Assembly (NCBI GenBank): GCA_938039915.1
Contig: CALHUA010000078.1
Coordinates: 1 to 46,331 of the forward strand
Source: an uncultured Anderseniella sp.
GTDB lineage: Bacteria; Pseudomonadota; Alphaproteobacteria; Rhizobiales; Aestuariivirgaceae
Length of the DNA: 46,331 nt
Direction: 5' to 3'
Within the stretch, counting starts at the first letter, position 1. Each line of letters begins with the position of its first letter. Positions 8,033 to 16,490 of the stretch are shown in pieces. Under the pieces are notes generated by a model that worked only from the letters and a program-made list of their open reading frames with translations, had not been told where the DNA came from and made no database searches. The position numbers were made by a program, and so were the translations under genes.

Positions 8033-9430
8033 TCAACCCGGGAGCTCTTTGGGATGATGTGCGTCAACCCCGAGATATAGTTGCCGCCGACCATACAGAG
8101 CCCCGGACAGCCATGCAGTGGCATGCATCATGAATATGTAGCGCCGCCGGGATATGTTTTTCGGATTATAGAATTCAACCGCGTCGACGCCGGCAAGCAG
8201 AGTCAGCGCCTCGGACCAATACTGGATCGACAGCAGTCTGCGCATGGAAAACCTGGGGTGAGCCCATATCAGGCGCTCCGAGCGCTCGCTCAGTTTCGTC
8301 AGCGCCTGCTCCGGTTTCAGACCTTCCACATCCACATACTCGCCCAACCCCTGCACCAGGATATGCTGCCTGGCAACGGGGTATTCCAGACCGGGCACGA
8401 CCCTGGGAGACAGGTGCTGATAAGTTTCCCGCAACCGCGCATATGTCTTGGCATCGAAATCCTCAGCATGATCGGTGAGGTACACCGTGCGCTGCGCATC
8501 CTGGTCAAGCCACGCTTCATAGTCAGCAACATCAATCGTGCCGTCGTGGGAAAAATTGGTGTGGCAGTGGCTCAGCACTGTCTTGGCCCGATGCAGGCCG
8601 TTGCGAACCTCCGCGAGATATCGCAGTGACGACCACACAATCCAGTAGGCAAACAGGTAGGCTGCCGGCAACAGCAGTGCGATGGCAAATTGGTGCGCGG
8701 CAGAAAAAACGAAACCTGTAACAGCGGCCGCCAGCAACAGCGGTATGGAGCAAACCACACACACAAGAATCGGGAACTCCACTCCTCCGATTTGGGCCAC
8801 CGACACGCGGGCAGGAATGAAGCCTTTCTTCATGCCGTAGGAAATTGCAAACCCGCCACTCAGGATAACTGCAAACGCGGCCCAGCCGGCCAGCGAACCC
8901 GGTCCAACCGGCAATGCCAGCAACAGCACTGTTGCCAAAGGCAGCAGCAGGCGTACGACATAAAGCAGGAAGAAGGTCACGACGCGCCGGGACCCAAGTA
9001 CCGTATTGTGCGCCACAAACGCCGCGAACAACAAAGCCAGATAGATCACGGCACCCCAAACCTGAAGGCCGTACTGCGCCGCGAACCACAACGCACCCAG
9101 CACAACCAGCGCCCGGCTCACGCCGCCAGATAACCAGTAGATCATCGGCACAGGCGCGGGTTGCGCCTTGCGCACCGCCAGTCCGGCTTGCATTTCTCTG
9201 CGCTGCGACCAGTAATCATTGATCAGATAACCCGCTTCGTACACGCATATCATGGCCGCAAACAATGCCGCGAAGACACTCAGCACCTGCAGCCCACCGG
9301 CCACCCAGGCCAGCCACACCAGTTGCGGGCCGACAACGGCAAAAACGTACTGGCACTTCGCGCCCGCCGAAGGCAGACGTGTTGTCAGCCAGTAGGTGAC
9401 GGGCAAACCGATTGACACAGTCGGGTTCAT
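8033..9430 (-). CDS. UbiA-like membrane domain fused to a PHP phosphoesterase domain
   Basis: Protein of 465 residues in two parts. Residues 1 to about 270 form 7-9 membrane helices with a UbiA-prenyltransferase-like cytosolic motif, INDYWSQRRE at 70-79. The first Asn-Asp is kept, but the later aspartates of NDxxDxxxD are missing. Residues about 285-465 form a soluble PHP metallo-phosphoesterase-type domain: HCH at 288-290, H295 in FSHDG, TDH at 319-321, GLEY at 347-350, H391 in WAHPR, and D456/H458 in GVDAHH. The PHP metal ligands look intact while the prenyltransferase site looks degraded. It lies in the polysaccharide block between a methyltransferase and the polymerase. A membrane-tethered phosphoesterase acting on a lipid-linked sugar phosphate or on a phosphotyrosine is inferred. 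Confidence 0.75.
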   Translation of the reverse strand: MNPTVSIGLPVTYWLTTRLPSAGAKCQYVFAVVGPQLVWLAWVAGGLQVLSVFAALFAAMICVYEAGYLINDYWSQRREMQAGLAVRKAQPAPVPMIYWLSGGVSRALVVLGALWFAAQYGLQVWGAVIYLALLFAAFVAHNTVLGSRRVVTFFLLYVVRLLLPLATVLLLALPVGPGSLAGWAAFAVILSGGFAISYGMKKGFIPARVSVAQIGGVEFPILVCVVCSIPLLLAAAVTGFVFSAAHQFAIALLLPAAYLFAYWIVWSSLRYLAEVRNGLHRAKTVLSHCHTNFSHDGTIDVADYEAWLDQDAQRTVYLTDHAEDFDAKTYARLRETYQHLSPRVVPGLEYPVARQHILVQGLGEYVDVEGLKPEQALTKLSERSERLIWAHPRFSMRRLLSIQYWSEALTLLAGVDAVEFYNPKNISRRRYIFMMHATAWLSGALYGRRQLYLGVDAHHPKELPG

Positions 9431-9472
9431 CGACCTTGCAACACCTTTGCGATACCGATCACAGCCATGCGC

Positions 9473-10360
9473 TCAATCCGCAATCCGCTGAAGTTTGTAG
9501 AGACTGGTATATCCCGGTTCGGACCCGTGGCGCAGCGACGTCCACATCACAAACGGCTGGACCAGGCCTGAAACAACCGCCTTGATCGCATAGTTGCGCA
9601 AACCGCCCGCTTTGACCCAGGTGCGCAAACCCGCCGCTTCAAGCACGCGATTGACCGCCAGACTGGTTGCTTTTTTCAGGTCCACATCACGCGGCTCGCA
9701 TGAGAACGACACCACGTCGAGACCGGCAGATTGCGCCAGGTGCTTCATGCCTTCATAGGATATGCGGTTGAGGTGATTGGGCGGGTAATCGGCTTCATCG
9801 CGCAGGTAACGCAATGCGGCTCGTTTTACATTTGGAAATGAGAGATAGATTGCCCCGCCATCAGCCAGAAGATCTTTCATGGATATCAACAGCGCCTTCG
9901 GATCCTCCAGGTGTTCTATGACATGAAAAGCCGTGAGGGCCGAAAACCGGTCATCGCGAGGCAGGTCCCGCAGGTCGACGCATCGGCAGTCCAGGCCTCT
10001 CTGTCGGGCAACCTCAATGTTCTCTGCATTGAAATCCAGCCCTACGCCTGCAATGCCGTTGTCCTTCAGAACCTGCACGAAAGAACCGTCGCCGCAGCCC
10101 ACATCAAGTACGCGATCCTTCACGCCGTCACTTTTCAGGCTGTTTGCGACCTCGGAAAATTCCCATCTGAGCACCGGCATTTCGTGATGATAATGCTCAG
10201 CACCTGCCGCTGTCCGTGGCCAGGCGGTAACGCTGTGACAGTCACGACACGCCCGCAAGCTGTATCCGTTCAGCCGGGCTACGGGACGCACTATTCGAGG
10301 ACCCATGGACGCGGAAAAACACATTGGACAACAGTCATTTTCGATGCTGGCTTGGCTCAT
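9473..10360 (-). CDS. SAM methyltransferase with N-terminal Cys4 zinc-like motif
   Basis: Protein of 295 residues. The N-terminus has two CxxC pairs (C11/C14 and C38/C41), a zinc-ribbon-like head seen in several sugar and cell-surface methyltransferases. It is followed by a class I core with motif I VLDVGCGDGSFVQVL, then VGLDFNAENIEVA and a motif-IV-like LTAFHVIEHLEDP. It is predicted to methylate a nucleotide-sugar or lipid-linked sugar. ATG at 10360 is preferred over the adjacent GTG at 10363, since GAGCGAAAG lies just upstream. The flippase gene is immediately upstream, 16 bases away. Confidence 0.85.
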   Translation of the reverse strand: MSQASIENDCCPMCFSASMGPRIVRPVARLNGYSLRACRDCHSVTAWPRTAAGAEHYHHEMPVLRWEFSEVANSLKSDGVKDRVLDVGCGDGSFVQVLKDNGIAGVGLDFNAENIEVARQRGLDCRCVDLRDLPRDDRFSALTAFHVIEHLEDPKALLISMKDLLADGGAIYLSFPNVKRAALRYLRDEADYPPNHLNRISYEGMKHLAQSAGLDVVSFSCEPRDVDLKKATSLAVNRVLEAAGLRTWVKAGGLRNYAIKAVVSGLVQPFVMWTSLRHGSEPGYTSLYKLQRIAD

Positions 10361-10376
10361 CACTTTCGCTCTTTTT

Positions 10377-11669
10377 TCAGGAAAAATCCGTCCGTGCTCT
10401 CAGTCCGGCACGCAGTGTTGGGTCCAGGCCAAATCGGCTCCAGGCGAAATAGACCAGGATTGCATTCCACAAAACGGTTGAAATCAGTGTCGCAAGCGCC
10501 GCACCATTGACCCCCATTCTCGGAATCAGCACCAGGTTCAACACGATATTGGTGACTGCGGGCAGAACCAGTACCCGGCCCACCAGCCAGTGCTTGCCCA
10601 TCATTGCCAGCAACTGTCCGACCGGACCGGCGGTCGCCTCGGCGACCCGCGACATGATCAGGATCACCATGGGCACATAAGCCGCCACAAAACCTTCGCC
10701 AAAGAAGTACAGGATGGGTTTGCCCAGAGTGACAAGCGCGACCGACGAGATGACGATATAGATCAGAATGAAGCGCGCGGTGCGATCAAGCTGCCCCTGA
10801 ATTTCCTGACGCGACGCGGAACGGCCATGCAATTCGGCAATCTTTGGCGCAACCACGATCATTGCCGCGGCAAGTCCCATGCTCAGCAGGCCGGTAATGC
10901 GGCTTGCGACGGAGTACACCGCCACATCTTCCGGCCTGGTCAGCCATCCCAACATGAGGATATCCACCTGTGACATCAGCAGGTAAAGTCCGCCTGTCAG
11001 CAACAACGCGCTGGTCGTTGAAAACCATTCCGGCAGACGCAGGCGCGGTGCAACCATCTGAAAGTCCGGCGGCCGATGCCAGTACATCATCAAAACGGCC
11101 AGTCCGACGGATGCAACCGTGGCGAACAGGTAAACACCGATAACATCTTCAACACTCGCTCCGCCACGCCACAATACCAGCACCACAAGGCAGGCCAGCA
11201 GCATCATCTGCCTGAACGCGGTTTCCGATACTTCAGCCGCTGACTGGGCACCAAGACCACGAACCATGCTTGCCGCGACATTCTGAAGTGGCAGCAGCGG
11301 CAGCAGGCCCAGCAGCAGTGGTGTGTATGACCGGTAGGCTTCGGGGAACAGTGTTGTGCTGGTGCCCAGATAACCAATTCCGACCGCGATCAGCAGGCCG
11401 AAGGCAGCTACAGTGCTTGCCGCCACAATCATCAGGCCTATCATCAACGGCCAGTTCTGAGCTGCGCGGTATTCTGATACGAGCCGCATGCAGGTATTGT
11501 CGAAACCGAATTTCGCCAGCAGGGTTGCAAACCCAAGAAGGGTCAGCAGAAAGGTGACAACACCATAGTCAGCCACACCAAGCAGCCGTGCCAGCAGTAC
11601 CTGGACAAAAAATGTCAGTCCCGCGCCGAGTATCTTGAACACCAGAACGTGGCTTATGCGCCGCAACAT
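10377..11669 (-). CDS. Wzx-like polysaccharide flippase (MATE/MOP superfamily)
   Basis: Integral membrane protein of 430 residues with about 12-14 helices. The N-terminus (FFVQVLLARLLGVADYGVV) is the typical Wzx/PST-family opening, with a second half beginning at SQVDILMLGWLTRPEDVAVY. It flips undecaprenyl-diphosphate-linked repeat units from the cytoplasmic to the periplasmic leaflet. The frame is open to an ATG at 11744, but the extra 25 residues are polar and cysteine-rich and the family starts near MLRRISHVLVFK, so 11669 is chosen. It lies between asnB and a methyltransferase gene. Confidence 0.88.
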   Translation of the reverse strand: MLRRISHVLVFKILGAGLTFFVQVLLARLLGVADYGVVTFLLTLLGFATLLAKFGFDNTCMRLVSEYRAAQNWPLMIGLMIVAASTVAAFGLLIAVGIGYLGTSTTLFPEAYRSYTPLLLGLLPLLPLQNVAASMVRGLGAQSAAEVSETAFRQMMLLACLVVLVLWRGGASVEDVIGVYLFATVASVGLAVLMMYWHRPPDFQMVAPRLRLPEWFSTTSALLLTGGLYLLMSQVDILMLGWLTRPEDVAVYSVASRITGLLSMGLAAAMIVVAPKIAELHGRSASRQEIQGQLDRTARFILIYIVISSVALVTLGKPILYFFGEGFVAAYVPMVILIMSRVAEATAGPVGQLLAMMGKHWLVGRVLVLPAVTNIVLNLVLIPRMGVNGAALATLISTVLWNAILVYFAWSRFGLDPTLRAGLRARTDFS

Positions 11670-11777
11670 GAAGCTACAAGACCGATCCGTGCACGACACC
11701 GCAGCCGGACGGCAGCGGCTGTAAAACGGCGCCGGGTATTTCATTCTGCATCATGAATTCTGCAGGTTGGCCCGGCA

Positions 11778-13706
11778 TCAGGCAACCTCGGCCTGCGCCA
11801 GGGAGCCGAAGCTGGCGGAATCAAGCCATGCCTGAAACATCAGGATTGACCACAACTGGTATCCGAACTCGCCGTCACCTGCCAGGTGACTTTTCCACAT
11901 CTGCCGAACTGCATCGGGATCCAGAAACCCCTCCTCGCTCAACCGTTTCCGCGACAGGGCATTTTCAGCAAAGTCAACCAGTGGTCCGCGCAACCAGGCA
12001 TCAACGGGCACACCAAAACCCATCTTGGGTCTTTCGATCAGGGCATCGGGAACATAGCGTGACAGCACGGAGCGCAACACCAGTTTGCCGCGTCCGTCCT
12101 GCATTTTCATGGTCTGAGGTACCCGCCAGGAAAACTCCACCACATCCCGGTCAAGGAACGGTGCGCGGGTCTCCAGCGACACGGCCATGGCAGCCCGGTC
12201 AACCTTGGCCAGGATGTCATCGGGCAGGTAGGTTATGGCATCGAGCGCCATCACACGAGCCTGCCCTTCACCGTGAAGCGGCCATCTGTCCGGATCGGTC
12301 AGCAGGTCACCGGCTGCCGTTTCTCCGCGTACAATCGCGTCCGACCGGGGATTTTGCGTTATCGCCGACAGGTAGAGTGCGTCACAACTGGCGGCACCAG
12401 CAAGGGCTTCGCCCAGACGCCGGCCGCGAGCGCCGGTCCAGCGACCCGGTAACATGCCTACAGCTTGACCGAGCGACTGCCGTATCGGATACGGAACCGC
12501 CCGCATTGACCGCCACAATTTGGGGATCGTGGAATAACGGCTGTAGCCGCCAAACAATTCGTCGGCACCGTCGCCGGACAGGGCAACCGTTACATTCTCA
12601 CGGGTCAACTGCATCAGCAGGTAGGTTGGCAACTGCGAAGTATCGGCAAATGGCTCGTCATAAACGTCCGGCATTTTGGGTATCAGGTCCAAAGCGGCTC
12701 TTCCTGACAACCTGAGTTCGGTATGGTCGGTTTTCAGATGGTCTGCTATCGCACGGGCATAACCTGACTCATCATGGGATTGTTCTTCGAAACCAATGGT
12801 AAAGGTTTTCACCTTGCGTGCTGACCGCGCCTGCATCAGGGCGACAACGGTGGAAGAGTCGATACCGCCTGAAAATAATGCTCCCAGGGGTACGTCGGCC
12901 ATAAGCTGGCGCTCTATGGCAGTGCCCAGAACTGCCTCGAGGCCATCTGCGACTTCAACTTCGGACGTCTCAAATGGCTGCGCGGCCGCTCGTTCGGCAC
13001 CTTTGGCAAAAGACCAGTACTCGATCGGTTCAGCATCCAGCTGATCGGCAGATATCTGTACATAACTGCCGGCCGGCAATTTGCGGATTCCGCGGTAAAT
13101 CGATCGCGGGGACGGTATGTAATTGAACTGCAGAAACAGCTGGACCGCGCGACGGTCCACTTCACCCTCAAAGTCCGGATGACAACGGATCGCCTTCAGT
13201 TCGGAAGCAAACATGAATGTATTGCGCTGAACACCGTAATACAGCGGCTTTTCACCCATACGATCCCGCGCAAGCGTAAGCACTCGCTGCTCACGGTCCC
13301 ACAAGGCAAACGCAAACATGCCGACGATTTCGCACAGCGTGCGCTGCACGCCCCAGGCGCATACACAAGCCAGCAGTGTCTCCGTATCCGAGGTACCGCG
13401 CCATGCCGGCGCTCTTCCTTCTGCGGTTAACTTTTCACGCAAACCGGCATGATTGTAGATTTCACCGTTGTAGGTAATGATGTAGCGCTTGTTGGACGAA
13501 TGCATCGGCTGGTGCCCGGCACGCGACAGATCGACGATCGCAAGCCGTCTGTGCGCAAGTGCAACACCTGAAGCGCGATCGCGCCAGGTCCCGTTTGAGT
13601 CTGGTCCGCGATGTCCGATGGCCTCGGACATCGTATCAAGCACGGAGTTGTGCCCGCTTGACCACGTTGTTCTTGAGCCAGTGAAAAACCCGGCTATGCC
13701 ACACAT
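11778..13706 (-). CDS. asnB: Asparagine synthase (glutamine-hydrolysing) family amidotransferase
   Basis: Protein of 642 residues beginning MCGIAGFF, so Cys2 becomes the N-terminal nucleophile of the class II glutaminase after Met removal. This fixes the start at 13706, eight codons inside a longer open frame, with AGAAGAGG upstream. The synthetase half has the ATP pyrophosphatase loop SGGIDSST and a later SGDGADELFGGYSRY motif. It transfers glutamine-derived ammonia to an AMP-activated carboxylate. In polysaccharide loci such proteins are often thought to amidate a uronic acid rather than make free asparagine; the ugd gene nearby supplies glucuronate. Ordinary asparagine synthesis remains possible. 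Confidence 0.9.
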   Translation of the reverse strand: MCGIAGFFTGSRTTWSSGHNSVLDTMSEAIGHRGPDSNGTWRDRASGVALAHRRLAIVDLSRAGHQPMHSSNKRYIITYNGEIYNHAGLREKLTAEGRAPAWRGTSDTETLLACVCAWGVQRTLCEIVGMFAFALWDREQRVLTLARDRMGEKPLYYGVQRNTFMFASELKAIRCHPDFEGEVDRRAVQLFLQFNYIPSPRSIYRGIRKLPAGSYVQISADQLDAEPIEYWSFAKGAERAAAQPFETSEVEVADGLEAVLGTAIERQLMADVPLGALFSGGIDSSTVVALMQARSARKVKTFTIGFEEQSHDESGYARAIADHLKTDHTELRLSGRAALDLIPKMPDVYDEPFADTSQLPTYLLMQLTRENVTVALSGDGADELFGGYSRYSTIPKLWRSMRAVPYPIRQSLGQAVGMLPGRWTGARGRRLGEALAGAASCDALYLSAITQNPRSDAIVRGETAAGDLLTDPDRWPLHGEGQARVMALDAITYLPDDILAKVDRAAMAVSLETRAPFLDRDVVEFSWRVPQTMKMQDGRGKLVLRSVLSRYVPDALIERPKMGFGVPVDAWLRGPLVDFAENALSRKRLSEEGFLDPDAVRQMWKSHLAGDGEFGYQLWSILMFQAWLDSASFGSLAQAEVA

Positions 13707-13839
13707 GTCCGATACCTCTTCTGTCTGCATGACGGCAAGTCTGTGGATAGTTGAAACAATTGCTGACGGCTGCAGATTACAGTGGCTCCCTCAGTTGGAT
13801 AACTCCTGCAATACGCGCGGATGAGCCGGTTGACTGTTG

Positions 13840-14832
13840 TCAACGAGTGTCTTTCTGCAAACCGGCTGAGCCGTACTCTCTGCAGTAGTCGAGATACGTG
13901 GCCTTCTGGCCATCCTCGAGTGATCGCGCACCGTCCCAACCCAGCGCTTTCAGCTTCGACACATCAGCCAGTTTTCGAGGTGTGCCGTCGGGTTTTGACG
14001 GATCAAACTTCAGCTGCCCATCGAAGCCGACTACCTTGCAGATGGTATCGGCCAGTTGATGGATTGACACTTCTTCACCAGACCCCACATTGATGTGTCC
14101 CTCACCGGAATAGTGCTTGGCGAGAAACACGACCGCATCGGCAAGATCATCCACGTACAGGAACTCCCGCAGCGGTTCACCTGAACCCCAAACCGTCAAG
14201 GTCTTGGCTCCCGAAACTTTGGCTTCGTGCGCTTTCCTCAGCAATGCAGGCAGCGCATGAGAAGTCTCCAGATCGTAATTGTCGCCGGGGCCGTACAGGT
14301 TCGTTGGCTGGGCGGCGATGAAATCGCATCCGTACTGCCTGCGATACGCCTGGCACAGCTTGATGCCGGCAATCTTGGCAATGGCATACCATTCATTTGT
14401 CGGCTCAAGCGGCCCGGTCAGAAGAGCATCTTCCGGAATCGGCTGCGGTGCCAGTTTCGGATAGATGCAGGTCGATCCCAGAAACACCAGTTTCTCCACA
14501 TCAGCCTTGAACGCGGCGTGTATTATGTTCGCCTCGATCATCAGGTTTTCGTAAAGAAACTGTGCCGGGTACGAGCTGTTCGCCTGAATACCGCCGACCT
14601 TTGCTGCTGCCAGAAACACCACCTGTGGCCGATTGGCGTTCATCCACCTCTCCACCTCTTCCTGGCGGACAAGGTCTGCATCTTCGCGGTCGGTCGTCAG
14701 AACCGTACACTTCTCCCGCTGCAGTCTGCGCACCAGGGCAGAACCGACCATGCCGCGGTGACCAGCCACCCACACCGATTTGCCTTCAAGTGAGAAGATC
14801 GGGTCATTCATGGCGGTTTTTGCGATGCTCAT
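13840..14832 (-). CDS. fcl: GDP-L-fucose synthase
   Basis: NADPH-dependent epimerase/reductase of 330 residues that converts GDP-4-keto-6-deoxymannose to GDP-L-fucose in the cytoplasm. The extended SDR signature is clear: nucleotide-binding [15 protein letters not shown] near residue 24, LGSTCIYPK with the catalytic Ser/Thr region, and [10 protein letters not shown] with the Tyr-x3-Lys pair. It overlaps the 3' end of gmd. ATG at 14832 gives a 29-base overlap; an in-frame ATG at 14811 (8-base overlap) is an alternative, and neither has a strong ribosome binding site. It works with gmd and manC to supply activated fucose. Confidence 0.95.
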   Translation of the reverse strand: MSIAKTAMNDPIFSLEGKSVWVAGHRGMVGSALVRRLQREKCTVLTTDREDADLVRQEEVERWMNANRPQVVFLAAAKVGGIQANSSYPAQFLYENLMIEANIIHAAFKADVEKLVFLGSTCIYPKLAPQPIPEDALLTGPLEPTNEWYAIAKIAGIKLCQAYRRQYGCDFIAAQPTNLYGPGDNYDLETSHALPALLRKAHEAKVSGAKTLTVWGSGEPLREFLYVDDLADAVVFLAKHYSGEGHINVGSGEEVSIHQLADTICKVVGFDGQLKFDPSKPDGTPRKLADVSKLKALGWDGARSLEDGQKATYLDYCREYGSAGLQKDTR

Positions 14833-15871
14833 CAGTCACTTGTTTCAGATCTTCCCGAACCATTTCGGAGACCAGCTCCGATAGTGTGGTTGTGGCGCTC
14901 CAGCCAAGTTTCTCTTTGGCCTTGCTCGGATCTCCGATCAGCAACTCCACCTCGGTGGGGCGGAAATAACGCGGGTCGACACGCACCAGAAGCCGCCCGG
15001 ATGCCTTGTCCGTACCGGTTTCCTCAATACCTTCGCCGTTCCATTCAATATCAATGCCGACTTCCTTGAACGCCGCGTCGACAAATGATCGAACCGTATG
15101 GGTTTCACCTGTCGCCAGTACGAAATCATCGGGCTCATCGTGCTGAACAATCCGCCACATGCCTTCCACATAATCACGCGCATGTCCCCAGTCGCGCTTG
15201 GCGTCTAGGTTGCCGAGATACAGCGTGTCCTGAACCCCCATATGAATTGCCGCCACGGCGCGGGTAATCTTGCGGGTCACAAACGTCTCCCCGCGGATCG
15301 GACTTTCATGGTTGAACAGTATGCCGTTCGAAGCGTGAAAACCGTATGCTTCGCGGTAGTTCACCGTAATCCAGTAGGCATAGAGTTTTGCTGCGGCATA
15401 GGGTGATCTCGGATAAAACGGTGTCGTCTCAGACTGCGGTATCTCCTGCACCTTGCCATACAGTTCCGACGTTGATGCCTGATAAAACCGCGTCTTGTCT
15501 CCCAGCTTCAACAGCCGCATCGCCTCAAGAATCCGCAACGTCCCTATGCCATCTGCATTGGCAGTATATTCTGCGGTATCAAAGCTCACCTGCACATGCG
15601 ACTGAGCCGCCAGATTATAAACTTCGTCCGGCTGGATCTCCTGCATCAGCCGAATGAGGTTGGTCGCGTCGGTCATGTCACCAAAGTGCAGGAACATCTT
15701 CACACCACGTTCGTGAGGATCGTGATAAAGATGATCGATGCGCCCGGTATTAAATGACGACGACCGCCGTTTAACACCATGCACTTCGTAGCCCTTGGCA
15801 AGAAGAAGTTCGGCCAGATAGGCCCCATCCTGGCCGGTAATGCCAGTTATAAGCGCGCGTTTCACAGTCAC
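14804..15871 (-). CDS. gmd: GDP-mannose 4,6-dehydratase
   Basis: Short-chain dehydrogenase-fold enzyme of 355 residues converting GDP-mannose to GDP-4-keto-6-deoxy-D-mannose with bound NADP. Motifs seen: [19 protein letters not shown] at the N-terminus, [18 protein letters not shown], the [12 protein letters not shown] Tyr-Lys pair, and [16 protein letters not shown]. The frame is open to an ATG at 15940, but family proteins start next to the ITGITGQDG strand. The GTG at 15871, with AAAGG upstream, is preferred; a second GTG lies two codons later. It forms a GDP-fucose pair with the overlapping fcl gene. A nested inverted repeat lies upstream. Confidence 0.95.
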   Translation of the reverse strand: MTVKRALITGITGQDGAYLAELLLAKGYEVHGVKRRSSSFNTGRIDHLYHDPHERGVKMFLHFGDMTDATNLIRLMQEIQPDEVYNLAAQSHVQVSFDTAEYTANADGIGTLRILEAMRLLKLGDKTRFYQASTSELYGKVQEIPQSETTPFYPRSPYAAAKLYAYWITVNYREAYGFHASNGILFNHESPIRGETFVTRKITRAVAAIHMGVQDTLYLGNLDAKRDWGHARDYVEGMWRIVQHDEPDDFVLATGETHTVRSFVDAAFKEVGIDIEWNGEGIEETGTDKASGRLLVRVDPRYFRPTEVELLIGDPSKAKEKLGWSATTTLSELVSEMVREDLKQVTDEHRKNRHE

Positions 15872-15980
15872 ATCGGACCTTTCACAAGGGTAGCAAGGGT
15901 AGGTTTTCTGTCGGGCCGGACCAGTTGTGTCAGACTGCACTGCCTGGATCAGGATGATTTTCGGTTGTTACAATCAAAAG

Positions 15981-16028
15981 TCATGAACCTGATCGTTTCC
16001 AGAGTGTTATGGCAACACGGGTTCATGA
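15981..16028. repeat. Nested inverted repeat upstream of gmd
   Basis: A perfect 9-base inverted repeat (TCATGAACC at 15981-15989, GGTTCATGA at 16020-16028) encloses a smaller perfect hairpin (GTGTT at 16004-16008, AACAC at 16014-16018, 5-base loop). It lies between the vanZ-like stop and the gmd start. On the minus strand the outer stem is followed by CTTTT, so it could be a weak terminator for the vanZ-like gene. It could equally be an operator for a gmd promoter. The pairing is certain, the role is not. Confidence 0.4.
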
Positions 16029-16040
16029 GATCCCGTATTA

Positions 16041-16448
16041 CTATAAAACAGACCGGAGAATCGCAAAATCCGCTCTCTTCAACATCACCACAATGAACGC
16101 CGCACATGCAATACCCAGGCAGTTGGCAGAAATATCCGAGATGGAAGCTTCACGAGAAGTCGTCATCCATTGCGCAACCTCCAGCCCGGCCCCCAGCGCA
16201 GATATACTCACTGCGGTCATGAACATGGATCGGAACAACATGAACGATGGTATCGCAAGACACGCAAAAGCAACCGCATGCAACACAAGATCAAACCGCG
16301 ACAATCCGAGCAAAAGCCATGACAATGGTGGCTTTGAGAAGAGGCCAAAATGAACAATGAAACTGACACTCACTGCGATCATGGTCCACAAACATACCAT
16401 GAGTATCTTCGGACCGGGACGCACCTTGGACAACGAATACGAATTCAC
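16041..16448 (-). CDS. VanZ-like small membrane protein
   Basis: Protein of 135 residues with about four hydrophobic segments and the VanZ-family pattern. There is a conserved His in the second segment (H57 in DLVLHAVAF), then E90 and Q93 in GLEVAQW, R99, and D105/N109 in SDISANCLG. VanZ-like proteins are common in polysaccharide and cell-envelope loci; their biochemical role is not settled. The start is a GTG at 16448 with only a moderate upstream AAGCGAGA, so it is approximate. It lies between ugd and gmd on the same strand. Confidence 0.75.
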   Translation of the reverse strand: MNSYSLSKVRPGPKILMVCLWTMIAVSVSFIVHFGLFSKPPLSWLLLGLSRFDLVLHAVAFACLAIPSFMLFRSMFMTAVSISALGAGLEVAQWMTTSREASISDISANCLGIACAAFIVVMLKRADFAILRSVL

Positions 16449-16490
16449 TAAGCTGTCTCGCTTCTGGATGGGGCAATTGCACCATCCAGG

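Noticed and set aside
13829-13844. GTTGAC-TGTT-GTCAAC hairpin at the end of fcl
   Set aside because: Short 6-bp stem overlapping the coding end with no T-run; not convincing as a terminator.
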